This document shows positions 36,563 to 44,077 of a DNA stretch of 54,916 bases, in pieces. The translations under genes were made by a program, and so were the position numbers. Source of the DNA: Aquibium sp. A9E412 (GTDB lineage: Bacteria; Pseudomonadota; Alphaproteobacteria; Rhizobiales; Rhizobiaceae). The notes below the pieces were generated by a model. The model was not told the origin of the DNA. It was given only the letters and a program-made list of their open reading frames with translations, and did no database searches. The stretch is taken from assembly GCF_030398335.1 (NCBI RefSeq), contig NZ_JAOAOP010000023.1, positions 1 to 54,916 on the forward strand. The letters run 5' to 3'. Numbering within the stretch: the first letter of the stretch is position 1; every line of letters starts with the position of its first letter.

Positions 36563-37462
36563 ATGCCGCTGCCGATCGTCCACCACACCGACTACGACGC
36601 CCGCTTTCCGGCCAGCCATCGCTTTCCGATGGGCAAGTACCGCCAGCTCATGCTGGCGCTGCAGGCGCGCGGGCTGACCGACGGCGGTGCGCTGCACGTG
36701 CCCGAGCCCGCCGCGCCGGAGCGGCTGCGGCTCGTGCACGACGCGGCCTATGTCGAGCAGGTGCTGGCGCAGACGGTGCCGGTCGCCGTCGAGCGCGAGA
36801 TCGGCTTTCCGGTCAACGCGCTGGTGGCGCGTCGCGCCAGGCTCGCCGTCGCCGGCACGGTGCTCGCCGCGCGGCTGGCGCTCGCCGGCGGGCTCGCCTG
36901 CAACACGGCCGGCGGCAGCCACCACGCCCGCCGCGCGCAGGGCGCCGGCTTCTGCACCTTCAACGACGTGGCGGTGGCCGCCGCCGTGCTCCTCGGCGAG
37001 GGCGTGGCGCCGATCCTGGTCGTCGACCTCGACGTGCACCAGGGCGACGGCACGGCCGAGATCTTCGCCGGCGAGCCGCGCGTCTTCACCTTCTCGATGC
37101 ACGCGGCGCGCAACTATCCCGTGCGCAAGGTGCCCTCCGACCTCGACGTGGCGCTGCCCGACGGCACCGGCGACGCGGCCTATCTGCGCCGGCTGGAGGC
37201 CGCGCTCGCCTTCCTGGACCGCACGCAGGCGCCGCGCCTCGTGTTCTACAACGCCGGCGTCGACCCGCATGCCGACGACCGGCTCGGCCGGCTGGCGCTG
37301 AGCGACGCTGGGCTGAAGGCGCGCGACGCGATGGTGATCGGCCATTTCCGCGACCGCGGCATCCCGCTGTGCGGCGTCATCGGCGGCGGCTATGCGCACG
37401 ACGTCGCCGCGCTCGCCGCGCGCCACGCCATCCTGTTCGAGACGGCCGCGCGCTTCGCCTGA
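36563..37462 (+). CDS. histone-deacetylase-family protein
   Basis: This 299-residue arginase-fold deacetylase has PGG-like ligand region NTAGGSHHARRAQGAGFC with the catalytic His pair, FNDVAVAAAVLL, the zinc site DLDVHQGDGTAE, and GVDPHADDRLGRL. Bacterial members act on acetylated polyamines, acetoin-related targets or small amides; this one resembles short class IV-type proteins. ATG is at 36563. A repeat ends 31 bases upstream, so the promoter probably overlaps or follows it. Confidence 0.87.
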   Translation: MPLPIVHHTDYDARFPASHRFPMGKYRQLMLALQARGLTDGGALHVPEPAAPERLRLVHDAAYVEQVLAQTVPVAVEREIGFPVNALVARRARLAVAGTVLAARLALAGGLACNTAGGSHHARRAQGAGFCTFNDVAVAAAVLLGEGVAPILVVDLDVHQGDGTAEIFAGEPRVFTFSMHAARNYPVRKVPSDLDVALPDGTGDAAYLRRLEAALAFLDRTQAPRLVFYNAGVDPHADDRLGRLALSDAGLKARDAMVIGHFRDRGIPLCGVIGGGYAHDVAALAARHAILFETAARFA

Positions 37463-37475
37463 GCCGCAGGCTCAG
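37459..37475. terminator. bidirectional palindrome holding both stop codons (deacetylase / DUF6460)
   Basis: CTGAGCC (37459-37465) and GGCTCAG (37469-37475) form a 7-pair stem with a 3-base loop. The left arm contains the TGA of the deacetylase gene and the right arm the reverse-strand stop of the small membrane protein. No T-run follows. Confidence 0.5.
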
Positions 37476-37735
37476 CGGCGGTAGCTCAGAAGCCGCAGGA
37501 TCAGGAAGGCCGGCACGACGATCGCCGCGCCGAGCAGGATGTAGCCGAAGAAGCGCTCGAAGGCGGCGAAGCCCATGTTCCACACGCGCAGCACCGCCTC
37601 GCGCACCGCCTCGACGACGTCCCAGGGGGACCAGTCGAAGGCGCTCATCACGATGCCGACGATGAAGGACAGCACGAGCAGCTTGAGCGCCACGCGCAGC
37701 GGGCTGTCGCCGAGAAAGCGGTTGATGGCCGACAC
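37472..37735 (-). CDS. small membrane protein, DUF6460-like
   Basis: This 87-residue protein has two hydrophobic segments: LKLLVLSFIVGIVMSAF (about 17-33) and FFGYILLGAAIVVPAFLIL (about 63-81). The N-terminal FLGDSPLRVALKLLVLS matches my memory of the DUF6460 family, which is confined to Hyphomicrobiales and has no known role. The start is GTG at 37735 with GGAG upstream. It converges on the deacetylase gene. Confidence 0.75.
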   Translation of the reverse strand: MSAINRFLGDSPLRVALKLLVLSFIVGIVMSAFDWSPWDVVEAVREAVLRVWNMGFAAFERFFGYILLGAAIVVPAFLILRLLSYRR

Positions 37736-37915
37736 GGGGGTTCTGGCTCCGTTGAACGCCCCGCAGATACGGCCTGGCGCCGCCGAGTTCAACCGCCGGC
37801 GCCCCGGCACCGAAGGAACCGGCCGCGCCGACCGCACGTTGCCGGCGCACGACGCCGCCGCTCGCCCGCGCGACGGCGACGACCGCCTCGCCCGAAAAGC
37901 CCGGAGACCGCCGCC

Positions 37916-38512
37916 GTGTGGCAGTTCATCAGCGACAACAGCGCGCCGCTCAACACGATCGCCAACGCCCTCATGCTGGTCGTGTGGGCGCTCTACTTCC
38001 AGCTCCTGCTCAACGCGCACCGGCGCCAGCGGCGCGCCAAGGTGCTGATCAACCGCAGCGCCGGCCACGACCTGTCGTCGAACTGCGTGGTCTCCAACAT
38101 GAGCGCCGAGCCGGTCTATCTGGAAAGCGTGGTGGTCACCACGGAGCGCGACGGCGAGCGCAGCGAATGCTCGCTCACCGACCTCGACACGCTGACGCGG
38201 CAGCCCGGCGAGGACCCGCGCCGCTTCTGGTTCCAGGGGCCGCTGATGACGGGCGAGTACATCACCCTCGGCTCCTTCGAGACGCTGTTGTCGTCGTGCT
38301 GTCCGAAGGACTGCGCGCCGACGGAGCTCAGCGCCTTCGAGATCATGGTGGTGGCGACCTACGGTCCCGACCACGCGCCGGTCGGCACCAGGCGGCGCTT
38401 CCGCCGGGTCGCCGAACCGGGCGCGAACGGCGGCTGGACGGCGGAGCCGGCGCACCAGATCCGCTCCTTTTGGCATCGCCGGGCGCTGCGCGCCTATCTG
38501 CGCGACGCCTGA
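37916..38512 (+). CDS. membrane-anchored hypothetical protein
   Basis: This 198-residue protein has one N-terminal membrane helix (NTIANALMLVVWALYFQLLL, about 13-32) followed by a basic stretch (HRRQRRAK), so the rest is cytoplasmic. The soluble part looks beta-rich (NCVVSNMSAEPVYLESVVVT) and has a Cys-rich patch SSCCPKDC. I do not recognise the family. The start is GTG at 37916. The 180-base gap before it shows no clear promoter. Confidence 0.65.
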   Translation: MWQFISDNSAPLNTIANALMLVVWALYFQLLLNAHRRQRRAKVLINRSAGHDLSSNCVVSNMSAEPVYLESVVVTTERDGERSECSLTDLDTLTRQPGEDPRRFWFQGPLMTGEYITLGSFETLLSSCCPKDCAPTELSAFEIMVVATYGPDHAPVGTRRRFRRVAEPGANGGWTAEPAHQIRSFWHRRALRAYLRDA

Positions 38513-38562
38513 GCGCCGCCGCGCGTCAATCGATCAAGGGCCGGTATGGACCGCGAAAGGGC

Positions 38563-38637
38563 TGGAGCGGGCGATGGGGATCGAACCCACGACATCAAGC
38601 TTGGGAAGCTTGCGTTCTACCACTGAACTACACCCGC
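38563..38637 (-). tRNA. tRNA-Gly (anticodon CCC)
   Basis: Read on the minus strand the gene starts GCGGGTG and folds into a full cloverleaf. The acceptor arm pairs GCGGGTG with CGCCCGC; the D arm contains AGTGGTAGAAC; the anticodon stem CAAGC/GCTTG encloses loop TTCCCAA, giving anticodon CCC; the T arm has GTTCGAT. The discriminator base is T and CCA is encoded (38563-38565). No duplicated 3' end that would suggest an integrated element was seen nearby. Confidence 0.95.
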
Positions 38638-38647
38638 GAACCGGCGG

Positions 38648-38677
38648 CTAGAATGGCGTGTCGGCGGCGCGTGTCAA
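38648..38677 (-). promoter_or_regulatory. tRNA-Gly promoter
   Basis: On the minus strand TTGACA (38672-38677) is followed after 17-18 bases by ATTCTA/TTCTAG (38648-38654), ending 10 bases before the tRNA 5' end. The -35 is perfect; the -10 is weak. Confidence 0.5.
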
Positions 38678-38805
38678 GCGCCGTGTTGGCCGGCGGCGGC
38701 GCGGGGCCGGCGATCGGCGATCGTCGCCGGCAGTTGCCGCTTGACGGCGCGCCCGCCGCGTCCCACCTGTCGGCGGTTGCCGAATCCGCAGGAGCGCAGC
38801 ACCCC

Positions 38806-39606
38806 GTGCAGACCGTCAAGAGCCTCGTCGAATCGCGCCGTTTCGAGGCGGCCATCACCGTTCTGATCGTCATCAACGCGGTCACGCTCGGTCTCGAGAC
38901 GTCGGAAACGGCGATGGCGGCGGCGGGGCCGACGCTGATCCTGATCGACCGGCTGATCCTCGGCGTCTTCGTCGTCGAGCTCGCGCTGCGCTTCGTCGCC
39001 TATCGCGGCGCCTTCTTCCGCGATCCGTGGCGCATCTTCGACCTGTTCGTCGTCGGCATCGCGCTGGTGCCCGCCACGGCCGGACTTTCTGTGCTGCGCG
39101 CGCTGCGCATCCTGCGCGTGCTCCGGCTGGTCTCGGTGGTGCCGTCGCTGCGCCGCGTTGTCGGCGGTCTGATCGCCGCGCTGCCCGGCATGGGCTCGAT
39201 CGTGCTGTTGCTCGGGCTCGTCTACTACGTGTTCGCGGTGATGGCGACCAAGCTGTTCGGCAGCGCCTTCCCCGACTGGTTCGGCACGATCGGCCTGTCG
39301 GCCTACTCGCTGTTCCAGATCATGACGCTGGAAAGCTGGTCGATGGGCATCGTGCGGCCGGTGATGGAGGTCTATCCCTGGGCGTGGCTGTTCTTCATCC
39401 CGTTCATCGTGTCGACCACCTTCACCGTGCTCAACCTGTTCATCGGCATCATCGTGTCGGCCATGCAGGCCGAGCACGACGCCACCGCGGCGGCCGAGCG
39501 CTCGGCGCTGCACGACGAGCAGGCGACGATCCTGGAGGAGCTGCGGGCGCTGCGCGCGGAGGTGCGCGCGCTGCGCGCGGCGGACGCGGAGGAACGGACC
39601 GGCTGA
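38806..39606 (+). CDS. voltage-gated sodium channel (NaChBac-like ion transporter)
   Basis: This 266-residue six-helix channel subunit acts as a tetramer. S1-S3 span about residues 12-90. S4 carries arginines every third residue in LRALRILRVLRLVSVVPSLRR. The pore loop has the selectivity filter TLESWSM, close to NaChBac TLESWAS, predicting Na+ selectivity. S6 (TTFTVLNLFIGIIVSAM) is followed by a C-terminal coiled coil (EEQATI-like, LEELRALRAEVRALRAAD), as in NaVs. The start is GTG at 38806 with GGAG upstream. Confidence 0.9.
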   Translation: MQTVKSLVESRRFEAAITVLIVINAVTLGLETSETAMAAAGPTLILIDRLILGVFVVELALRFVAYRGAFFRDPWRIFDLFVVGIALVPATAGLSVLRALRILRVLRLVSVVPSLRRVVGGLIAALPGMGSIVLLLGLVYYVFAVMATKLFGSAFPDWFGTIGLSAYSLFQIMTLESWSMGIVRPVMEVYPWAWLFFIPFIVSTTFTVLNLFIGIIVSAMQAEHDATAAAERSALHDEQATILEELRALRAEVRALRAADAEERTG

Positions 39607-39623
39607 GCCGGCGGCTCAGCCGG
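39599..39623. terminator. 25-base palindrome holding both stop codons (channel / dcd)
   Basis: Arms CCGGCTGAGCC (39599-39609) and GGCTCAGCCGG (39613-39623) are perfectly complementary with a 3-base loop. The TGA of the channel gene (39604-39606) and the reverse-strand stop of dcd (39616-39618) occupy mirror positions. It is a likely bidirectional terminator, without T-runs. Confidence 0.6.
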
Positions 39624-40707
39624 CGCGGAAGTGCTTCGACAGCTTGAGGGCCTGGCCCTGGTAGTGCGACTTCAGCGCCGCGCCGTAGAGCGCGCCGGGC
39701 CGCGCCAGCATGTGCTCGTAGACCAGCCGGCCGACGATCTGGCCGTGGTCGAGGATGAAGGGCACCTCGTGGCTGCGCACCTCGAGCACGGCGCGGCTGC
39801 CGCCGCCGCCGGCCGGCGTGTGGCCGAAGCCGGGATCGAAGAAGCCGGCGTAGTGGACGCGGAACTCGCCGACCAGCGGGTCGAACGGCGTCATCTCGGC
39901 GGCATGCAGCGGCGGCACGTGCACCGCCTCGCGCGACACCAGGATGTAGAACTCGTCCGGATCGAGCACCAGCTCGCCGCGGCCGCGGGCGCGGATCGGC
40001 TCCCAGAAGTCCTCCAGGTCGTAGGCGTCGCGCCGGTCGACGTCGATCAGCCCGGTGTGGTGCTTGGCGCGGTAGCCGATCAGCCCGTCGCCGCCGCCGC
40101 CGAGATCGATCGACAGCGCGATGCCGCCGCCGGTGATGTTCGGCGCGGCCGAGGCGACCAGCGTCTCGCGCGCGTGCAGCGCGGCGAGCGCCGCCTCGTC
40201 GAGCGCCGCCACGCCGCGCCGGAAGCGGATCTGCGACAGCCGCGAGCCGGCGCGCACGACGATCGGGAAGGTGCGCGGGCTGACCTCGATATAGAGCGGG
40301 CCGCGATAGCCGGCGGGGACCTTGTCGAACTCCTGGCCGTGGTCGCTCATCACCCGGGTGAAGATGTCGAGCCGGCCGGTCGAGCTCTTCGGGTTGGTCG
40401 AGGCGGCGATGCCGTCGGGCAGCGCCAGCCGCTCGACCAGCGGCACGATGTAGACGCAGCCGGTCTCCAGCACCGCACCGCCGGTCAGGTCGATCTCGTG
40501 CAGCGAGAAGCGGGCCAGCTTGTCGGCGACGCGGTGGTCTGGTCCCGGCAGGAAGCTGGCGCGCACGCGGTAGGCTACCGCGCCGAGCCGCAGGTCGAGG
40601 CTCGCCGGCTGGATCTGGTCGCCGTCGAGCGGCCGCTCGGCGGCGAGCGCCCCGGTCTCGAAAAGTGCGGCGATCTCGCCGTCCGGCAGGATGCCCGTGT
40701 CGCGCAA
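39616..40707 (-). CDS. dcd: dCTP deaminase, double-length alphaproteobacterial type
   Basis: This 363-residue enzyme deaminates dCTP to dUTP for thymidylate synthesis. It is about twice the length of E. coli Dcd and carries two dUTPase-like halves, as is usual in this class. The first half has QIQPASLDLRLGAVAY and STNPKSSTGRLDIFTRV; the second has HVPPLHAAEMTPFDP, GFFDPGFGH and EVRSHEVPFILDHGQ, which holds the family's catalytic-type residues. The start is TTG at 40707 with GGAG eight bases upstream. Confidence 0.88.
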   Translation of the reverse strand: MRDTGILPDGEIAALFETGALAAERPLDGDQIQPASLDLRLGAVAYRVRASFLPGPDHRVADKLARFSLHEIDLTGGAVLETGCVYIVPLVERLALPDGIAASTNPKSSTGRLDIFTRVMSDHGQEFDKVPAGYRGPLYIEVSPRTFPIVVRAGSRLSQIRFRRGVAALDEAALAALHARETLVASAAPNITGGGIALSIDLGGGGDGLIGYRAKHHTGLIDVDRRDAYDLEDFWEPIRARGRGELVLDPDEFYILVSREAVHVPPLHAAEMTPFDPLVGEFRVHYAGFFDPGFGHTPAGGGGSRAVLEVRSHEVPFILDHGQIVGRLVYEHMLARPGALYGAALKSHYQGQALKLSKHFRAG

Positions 40708-40753
40708 GCCGTTGTCTCCTTGCTGGTCGGCGGAGGTTTAATGAAGCGGCCGA

Positions 40754-40782
40754 TTGACGCAAGCGCGCGCGCCGGCTATGGA
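40754..40782 (+). promoter_or_regulatory. metZ promoter
   Basis: TTGACG (40754-40759) and TATGGA (40777-40782) are separated by 17 bases. The predicted start near 40789 is immediately before the SAM-II aptamer, as expected. Confidence 0.6.
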
Positions 40783-40792
40783 GCGCTTATCC

Positions 40793-40847
40793 CGTGGTGA
40801 TTTGGCCGGTCGGCTTGCAGCCACGTTAAAGAAGTCGCTAAAAGGCC
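40793..40847 (+). promoter_or_regulatory. SAM-II riboswitch (metZ leader)
   Basis: The sequence CGTGGTGATTTGGCCGGTCG (40793-40812) followed by GCTTGCAGCCACGTTAAA and AAGTCGCTAAA is a near-perfect match to the SAM-II consensus. Helix P1 pairs CGTGG (40793-40797) with CCACG (40821-40825). The loop GGCC (40804-40807) can pair with GGCC (40844-40847) to close the pseudoknot. SAM binding is expected to switch off metZ. Confidence 0.94.
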
Positions 40848-40858
40848 GCGCTCGACAC

Positions 40859-40889
40859 ACCGGCTCGCGGCTGCGCGGCCGGTTTTTTT
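40859..40889 (+). terminator. riboswitch-controlled intrinsic terminator
   Basis: ACCGGC (40859-40864) pairs with GCCGGT (40878-40883), with an inner CGC/GCG helix, and is followed by seven T. An alternative helix GGCCGCGC (40844-40851) with GCGCGGCC (40873-40880) is mutually exclusive with it and uses the same GGCC as the pseudoknot, suggesting terminator/antiterminator switching. Confidence 0.75.
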
Positions 40890-40902
40890 GTTGGGCGGAG
40901 CC

Positions 40903-42093
40903 ATGACAGACGATCCTTCACGACACTGGAAGCCGCAGACGGCGCTGGTCCACGGCGGCACGCAGCGCTCGGCCTTCGGCGAGACCTCCGAGGCGCTCTA
41001 CCTCACCCAGGGCTTCGTCTACGACAGCGCCGAGGCGGCCGAGGCGCGCTTCAAGGGCGAGGCGCCGGGCTTCATCTATTCGCGCTACGCCAACCCGACC
41101 GTGGCGATGTTCGAGCAGCGCATGTGCCTGCTGGAGGGGGCGGAGGACGCGCGCGCCATGGCCTCCGGCATGGCCGCGGTGACGGCCGCGCTGCTGTGCT
41201 CGCTGCGCGCCGGCGACCATGTGGTGGCGGCGCGCGCGCTGTTCGGCTCGTGCCGCTGGGTCGTCGAGACGCTGATGCCGCGCTACGGCATCGAGTCCAC
41301 GCTCGTCGACGGCACCGACCCGGCGCAGTGGGAACGCGCGGTGCGGCCGAACACGCGGCTGTTCTTCCTGGAAAGCCCGACCAACCCGACGCTCGAGATC
41401 ATCGACATCGCGCATGTCGCGCGGCTGGCCGAGGCGAACGGCGCGCGGCTGGTGGTCGACAACGTGTTCGCCACGCCGCTGCAGCAGAAGCCGCTGGCGC
41501 TCGGCGCGCATGTCGTCGTCTACTCCGCCACCAAGCACATCGACGGCCAGGGCCGCTGCCTCGGCGGCATCGTGCTGTCGGACAAGGCCTGGATCGACGA
41601 GCACCTGCACGACCATTTCCGCCACACCGGCCCCAGCCTGTCGCCGTTCAATGCCTGGACGCTGCTCAAGGGGCTGGAGACGCTGCCGGTGCGCGTCACC
41701 CAGCAGAGCGCCAGCGCGGCGCGCATCGCCGACCGGCTGGCCGACCACCCGGCGGTGGCGCGGGTCGTCTATCCCGGCCGCGACGACCACCCCCAGGCCG
41801 CTCTCGCGAAGCGCCAGATGAGCGGCGGCTCGACGCTGCTGTGCCTCGACATCGCCGGCGGCAAGGCGGCGGCCTTCGCCTTCCAGAACGCGCTGCGCCT
41901 GATCGCCATCTCCAACAATCTCGGCGACGCCAAGAGCCTGATCACGCATCCCGCCACGACGACGCACAAGAACCTGTCCGACGCAGCGCGCGCCGAGCTC
42001 GGCATCGGTCCCGGCACACTGCGCCTGTCGGTCGGGCTGGAGGACGTCGACGACCTGCTGACCGACCTCGACCGGGCGCTGGCGGCGGCGTAG
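40903..42093 (+). CDS. metZ: O-succinylhomoserine sulfhydrylase
   Basis: This 396-residue PLP enzyme makes homocysteine from O-succinylhomoserine and sulfide. It has the Cys/Met-metabolism fold: SRYANPTVAMFEQRM, ASGMAAVTAALL, LFFLESPTNPTLEIIDI, VDNVFATPLQQKPL, and the PLP lysine in YSATKHIDGQGRCLGG. SLITHPATTTHKNL near the C-terminus is typical of MetZ. The SAM-II riboswitch upstream confirms a methionine role. ATG at 40903 follows GGAG. Confidence 0.93.
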   Translation: MTDDPSRHWKPQTALVHGGTQRSAFGETSEALYLTQGFVYDSAEAAEARFKGEAPGFIYSRYANPTVAMFEQRMCLLEGAEDARAMASGMAAVTAALLCSLRAGDHVVAARALFGSCRWVVETLMPRYGIESTLVDGTDPAQWERAVRPNTRLFFLESPTNPTLEIIDIAHVARLAEANGARLVVDNVFATPLQQKPLALGAHVVVYSATKHIDGQGRCLGGIVLSDKAWIDEHLHDHFRHTGPSLSPFNAWTLLKGLETLPVRVTQQSASAARIADRLADHPAVARVVYPGRDDHPQAALAKRQMSGGSTLLCLDIAGGKAAAFAFQNALRLIAISNNLGDAKSLITHPATTTHKNLSDAARAELGIGPGTLRLSVGLEDVDDLLTDLDRALAAA

Positions 42094-42129
42094 CCGCGCC
42101 CGCGACGGCCGCGGCCGGCACCTGCCGTC

Positions 42130-42158
42130 TTGATGGCAGCAATGGGCGCACCTATACT
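42130..42158 (+). promoter_or_regulatory. promoter of the toxin-antitoxin pair
   Basis: TTGATG (42130-42135) and TATACT (42153-42158) with a 17-base spacer make a strong promoter. The predicted start is only about 11 bases before the antitoxin ATG, overlapping GGAGG at 42165-42169. Confidence 0.6.
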
Positions 42159-42175
42159 GCGGGCGGAGGCTTTCG

Positions 42176-42424
42176 ATGGCCGAGCCGCAACTGTCCGTCC
42201 ACAGCGCCCGGGCACGCGACCTGGCGCACCGCCTCGCCCGCCGCGAGAACCGCTCGATCGCGGAGATCGTGGAGCGTGCCCTGGAAGCCTATGAGGTGCG
42301 CGAGGCGGGCCGCGAGCCGGCCGCGACGTTCTACGAGCGGATTTCGCAAAGCTACGGCACCGACATCGACCTGGAATCGGTCGTCAGCCAGAACCGTCGG
42401 CCCCATCCGGGACCGGAGCTTTGA
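42176..42424 (+). CDS. VapB-like antitoxin
   Basis: This 82-residue protein has an N-terminal DNA-binding segment of the PSK/VapB type (QLSVHSARARDLAHRLARRE followed by NRSIAEIVERALEAYE) and a C-terminal tail (ISQSYGTDIDLESVVSQ) that would wrap the toxin. It should neutralise the PIN-domain toxin encoded immediately after and repress the operon. ATG is at 42176. The gene pair has lower GC than its neighbours, hinting at transfer. Confidence 0.78.
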   Translation: MAEPQLSVHSARARDLAHRLARRENRSIAEIVERALEAYEVREAGREPAATFYERISQSYGTDIDLESVVSQNRRPHPGPEL

Positions 42425-42834
42425 TCTTTCTGGACACCAACGTCGTTTCCGAGACGCTGCGCAAATCCCCCGACGACGCCGTGCGCGGCTGGCTGGTGCG
42501 CCACGATGCGGAGCTGGCGCTTCCCACCGTCACCATCGCGGAGATCGCCTTCGGCATCCGCAAGATCGCGCCGGACCAGCGCGCCGCATTGCTCGAGCAG
42601 AGGCTTGCGGAATGGCGCCGCCGCTTTGCCGGCCGGATTTTCGGCCTCACCGAGGAGGCCGCGATGGCATACGGCGCGATGATGGGTGATGCGTCCCGCC
42701 GGGGCAAGGCGATGTCGGTGCCCGACGGCATGATCGCCGCCATCGCACGGGTGAACGGCGGACGTCTGGCGACGCGCAACCTGGACGATTTTCGCACGAC
42801 GGGGCTCGACCTCGTGCCGCCGTGGGCGGCCTAA
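42421..42834 (+). CDS. VapC-like PIN-domain toxin
   Basis: This 137-residue endoribonuclease has the PIN acidic residues in order: Asp in MIFLDTNVVSE, Glu in TVTIAEIAFGI, Asp in VPDGMIAAIA and Asp in ATRNLDDF. VapC toxins cleave RNA, usually tRNA or rRNA, in the cytoplasm; the target here is unknown. The TTG start overlaps the antitoxin stop by four bases (TTGA), so the toxin is translated by coupling. Confidence 0.85.
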   Translation: MIFLDTNVVSETLRKSPDDAVRGWLVRHDAELALPTVTIAEIAFGIRKIAPDQRAALLEQRLAEWRRRFAGRIFGLTEEAAMAYGAMMGDASRRGKAMSVPDGMIAAIARVNGGRLATRNLDDFRTTGLDLVPPWAA

Positions 42835-42895
42835 ACGGGGCGACGGGGCGCGCGCGTTCGGCCCGCGTGCATCCGGAGCGGCGCGCCGGACCGCC

Positions 42896-43501
42896 TCAGC
42901 CGAAGGTCCGCGCGGCCAGCACGATGCGCGAGACGGCGGTGTAGAGCGTGAGCGCGGCGAACGCATAGGCGAGCGGCGCGAACCAGTCGGGAAACAGGCA
43001 GAACAGGACGAAGACGGCGATCGTCTCGGTCGCCTCGGCCAGCCCGGTGGTGAAGAACAGCGACTTGGCACCGCGCGCCTCGCCGCGCATGCCGCGCCGC
43101 TCGGCCATCACCGCATAGGCGAGGAAGCTGGCGCCGTTGACGTAGAACGACAGGACGAGCACCGCGCCCGCCACCGCGTTGGCCGCAGGATCGGCGAGCA
43201 CGAAGCCGACCGGCAGCGCGCCGTAGACGGCGAAGTCGAAGACGATGTCGAGATAGCCGCCGAGATCGGTGCGCCCGGCGATGCGCGCCACCGCGCCGTC
43301 GAGCCCGTCGCCGAGCCGGCTCGCCAGCAAGAGCGCGAGGCCGAGCCAGTAGGCCTGCAGCGCAACCGCGGCGGCCGCGCCCAGGCCGAGGGCGAAGCTG
43401 GCCACGGTGATCTGGTTGGCGCTCACGCCGGCCGCGGCCAGCCGCCGCGCCATGACGCGCAGCGCCGGGTCGATCCTCTGCCGCGCCCATCCGTCCAGCA
43501 T
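42896..43501 (-). CDS. CDP-alcohol phosphatidyltransferase family protein
   Basis: This 201-residue inner-membrane enzyme has the CDP-alcohol motif D-G-x2-A-R-x8-G-x3-D-x3-D in DGLDGAVARIAGRTDLGGYL followed by DIVFD. Five to six hydrophobic segments surround it. It transfers a phospho-alcohol from a CDP-alcohol (e.g. CDP-diacylglycerol) to an acceptor; the acceptor cannot be told. ATG at 43501 follows GGAGA; a longer ATG frame to 43576 lacks one. Confidence 0.85.
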   Translation of the reverse strand: MLDGWARQRIDPALRVMARRLAAAGVSANQITVASFALGLGAAAAVALQAYWLGLALLLASRLGDGLDGAVARIAGRTDLGGYLDIVFDFAVYGALPVGFVLADPAANAVAGAVLVLSFYVNGASFLAYAVMAERRGMRGEARGAKSLFFTTGLAEATETIAVFVLFCLFPDWFAPLAYAFAALTLYTAVSRIVLAARTFG

Positions 43502-43671
43502 GCCGTCGTCTCCCGCGCGCTCGTCGGCCCGTTGCGCGCCCGAGCTATAGCGGGCGCCACGGCCGGGCGCATTCACATTGCCGTCAGCGGCGGGCGGTCC
43601 GCGCCGGCCCGACGGCTTGACCGCATGCCCGCGGTCGGCGACCCTTCGGGCCCGTGCCTGGAAGCGAGCGC

Positions 43672-44064
43672 ATGTACCGTTCCGTGACGCATGACATCGA
43701 GGTTCGCGTGGAGCCGTTCTTCCTCGCCGACCGGTCCGACCCGGACGACAACCGCTTCGTGTGGGCCTACCGCGTGACGATCGCCAACCACTCGCGCGAG
43801 CGGGTGATGCTGGTGTCGCGCTACTGGCACATCACCGACGCGCGCGGCCGGGTCGAGGAGGTGCGCGGGGCGGGCGTCGTCGGCGAGCAGCCGGTGCTCG
43901 ATCCCGGCGACAGCTTCCAGTACACCTCGGGCTGCCCGCTCTCCACGCCGTCGGGCATCATGGTCGGGCGCTACCTGATGCGCGACGCGCGCGGCCGCGA
44001 GTTCCAGGTCGACATCCCCGCCTTCTCGCTCGACCTGCCCGGCGAGGCGCGCTCGGTGAACTGA
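43672..44064 (+). CDS. apaG: ApaG domain protein
   Basis: This 130-residue immunoglobulin-like beta-sandwich protein has the ApaG signature: [56 protein letters not shown] and [11 protein letters not shown]. ApaG is widespread and has been linked to cobalt/magnesium tolerance, but its molecular role is unclear. ATG at 43672 follows GGAAG; an in-frame GTG at 43654 is a weaker choice. Confidence 0.92.
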   Translation: MYRSVTHDIEVRVEPFFLADRSDPDDNRFVWAYRVTIANHSRERVMLVSRYWHITDARGRVEEVRGAGVVGEQPVLDPGDSFQYTSGCPLSTPSGIMVGRYLMRDARGREFQVDIPAFSLDLPGEARSVN

Positions 44065-44077
44065 CGGCCCGGCCGGC

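Noticed and set aside
38563-38637. tRNA-Gly as attachment site of an integrated element
   Set aside because: No integrase gene and no repeat of the tRNA 3' end were seen on either side.
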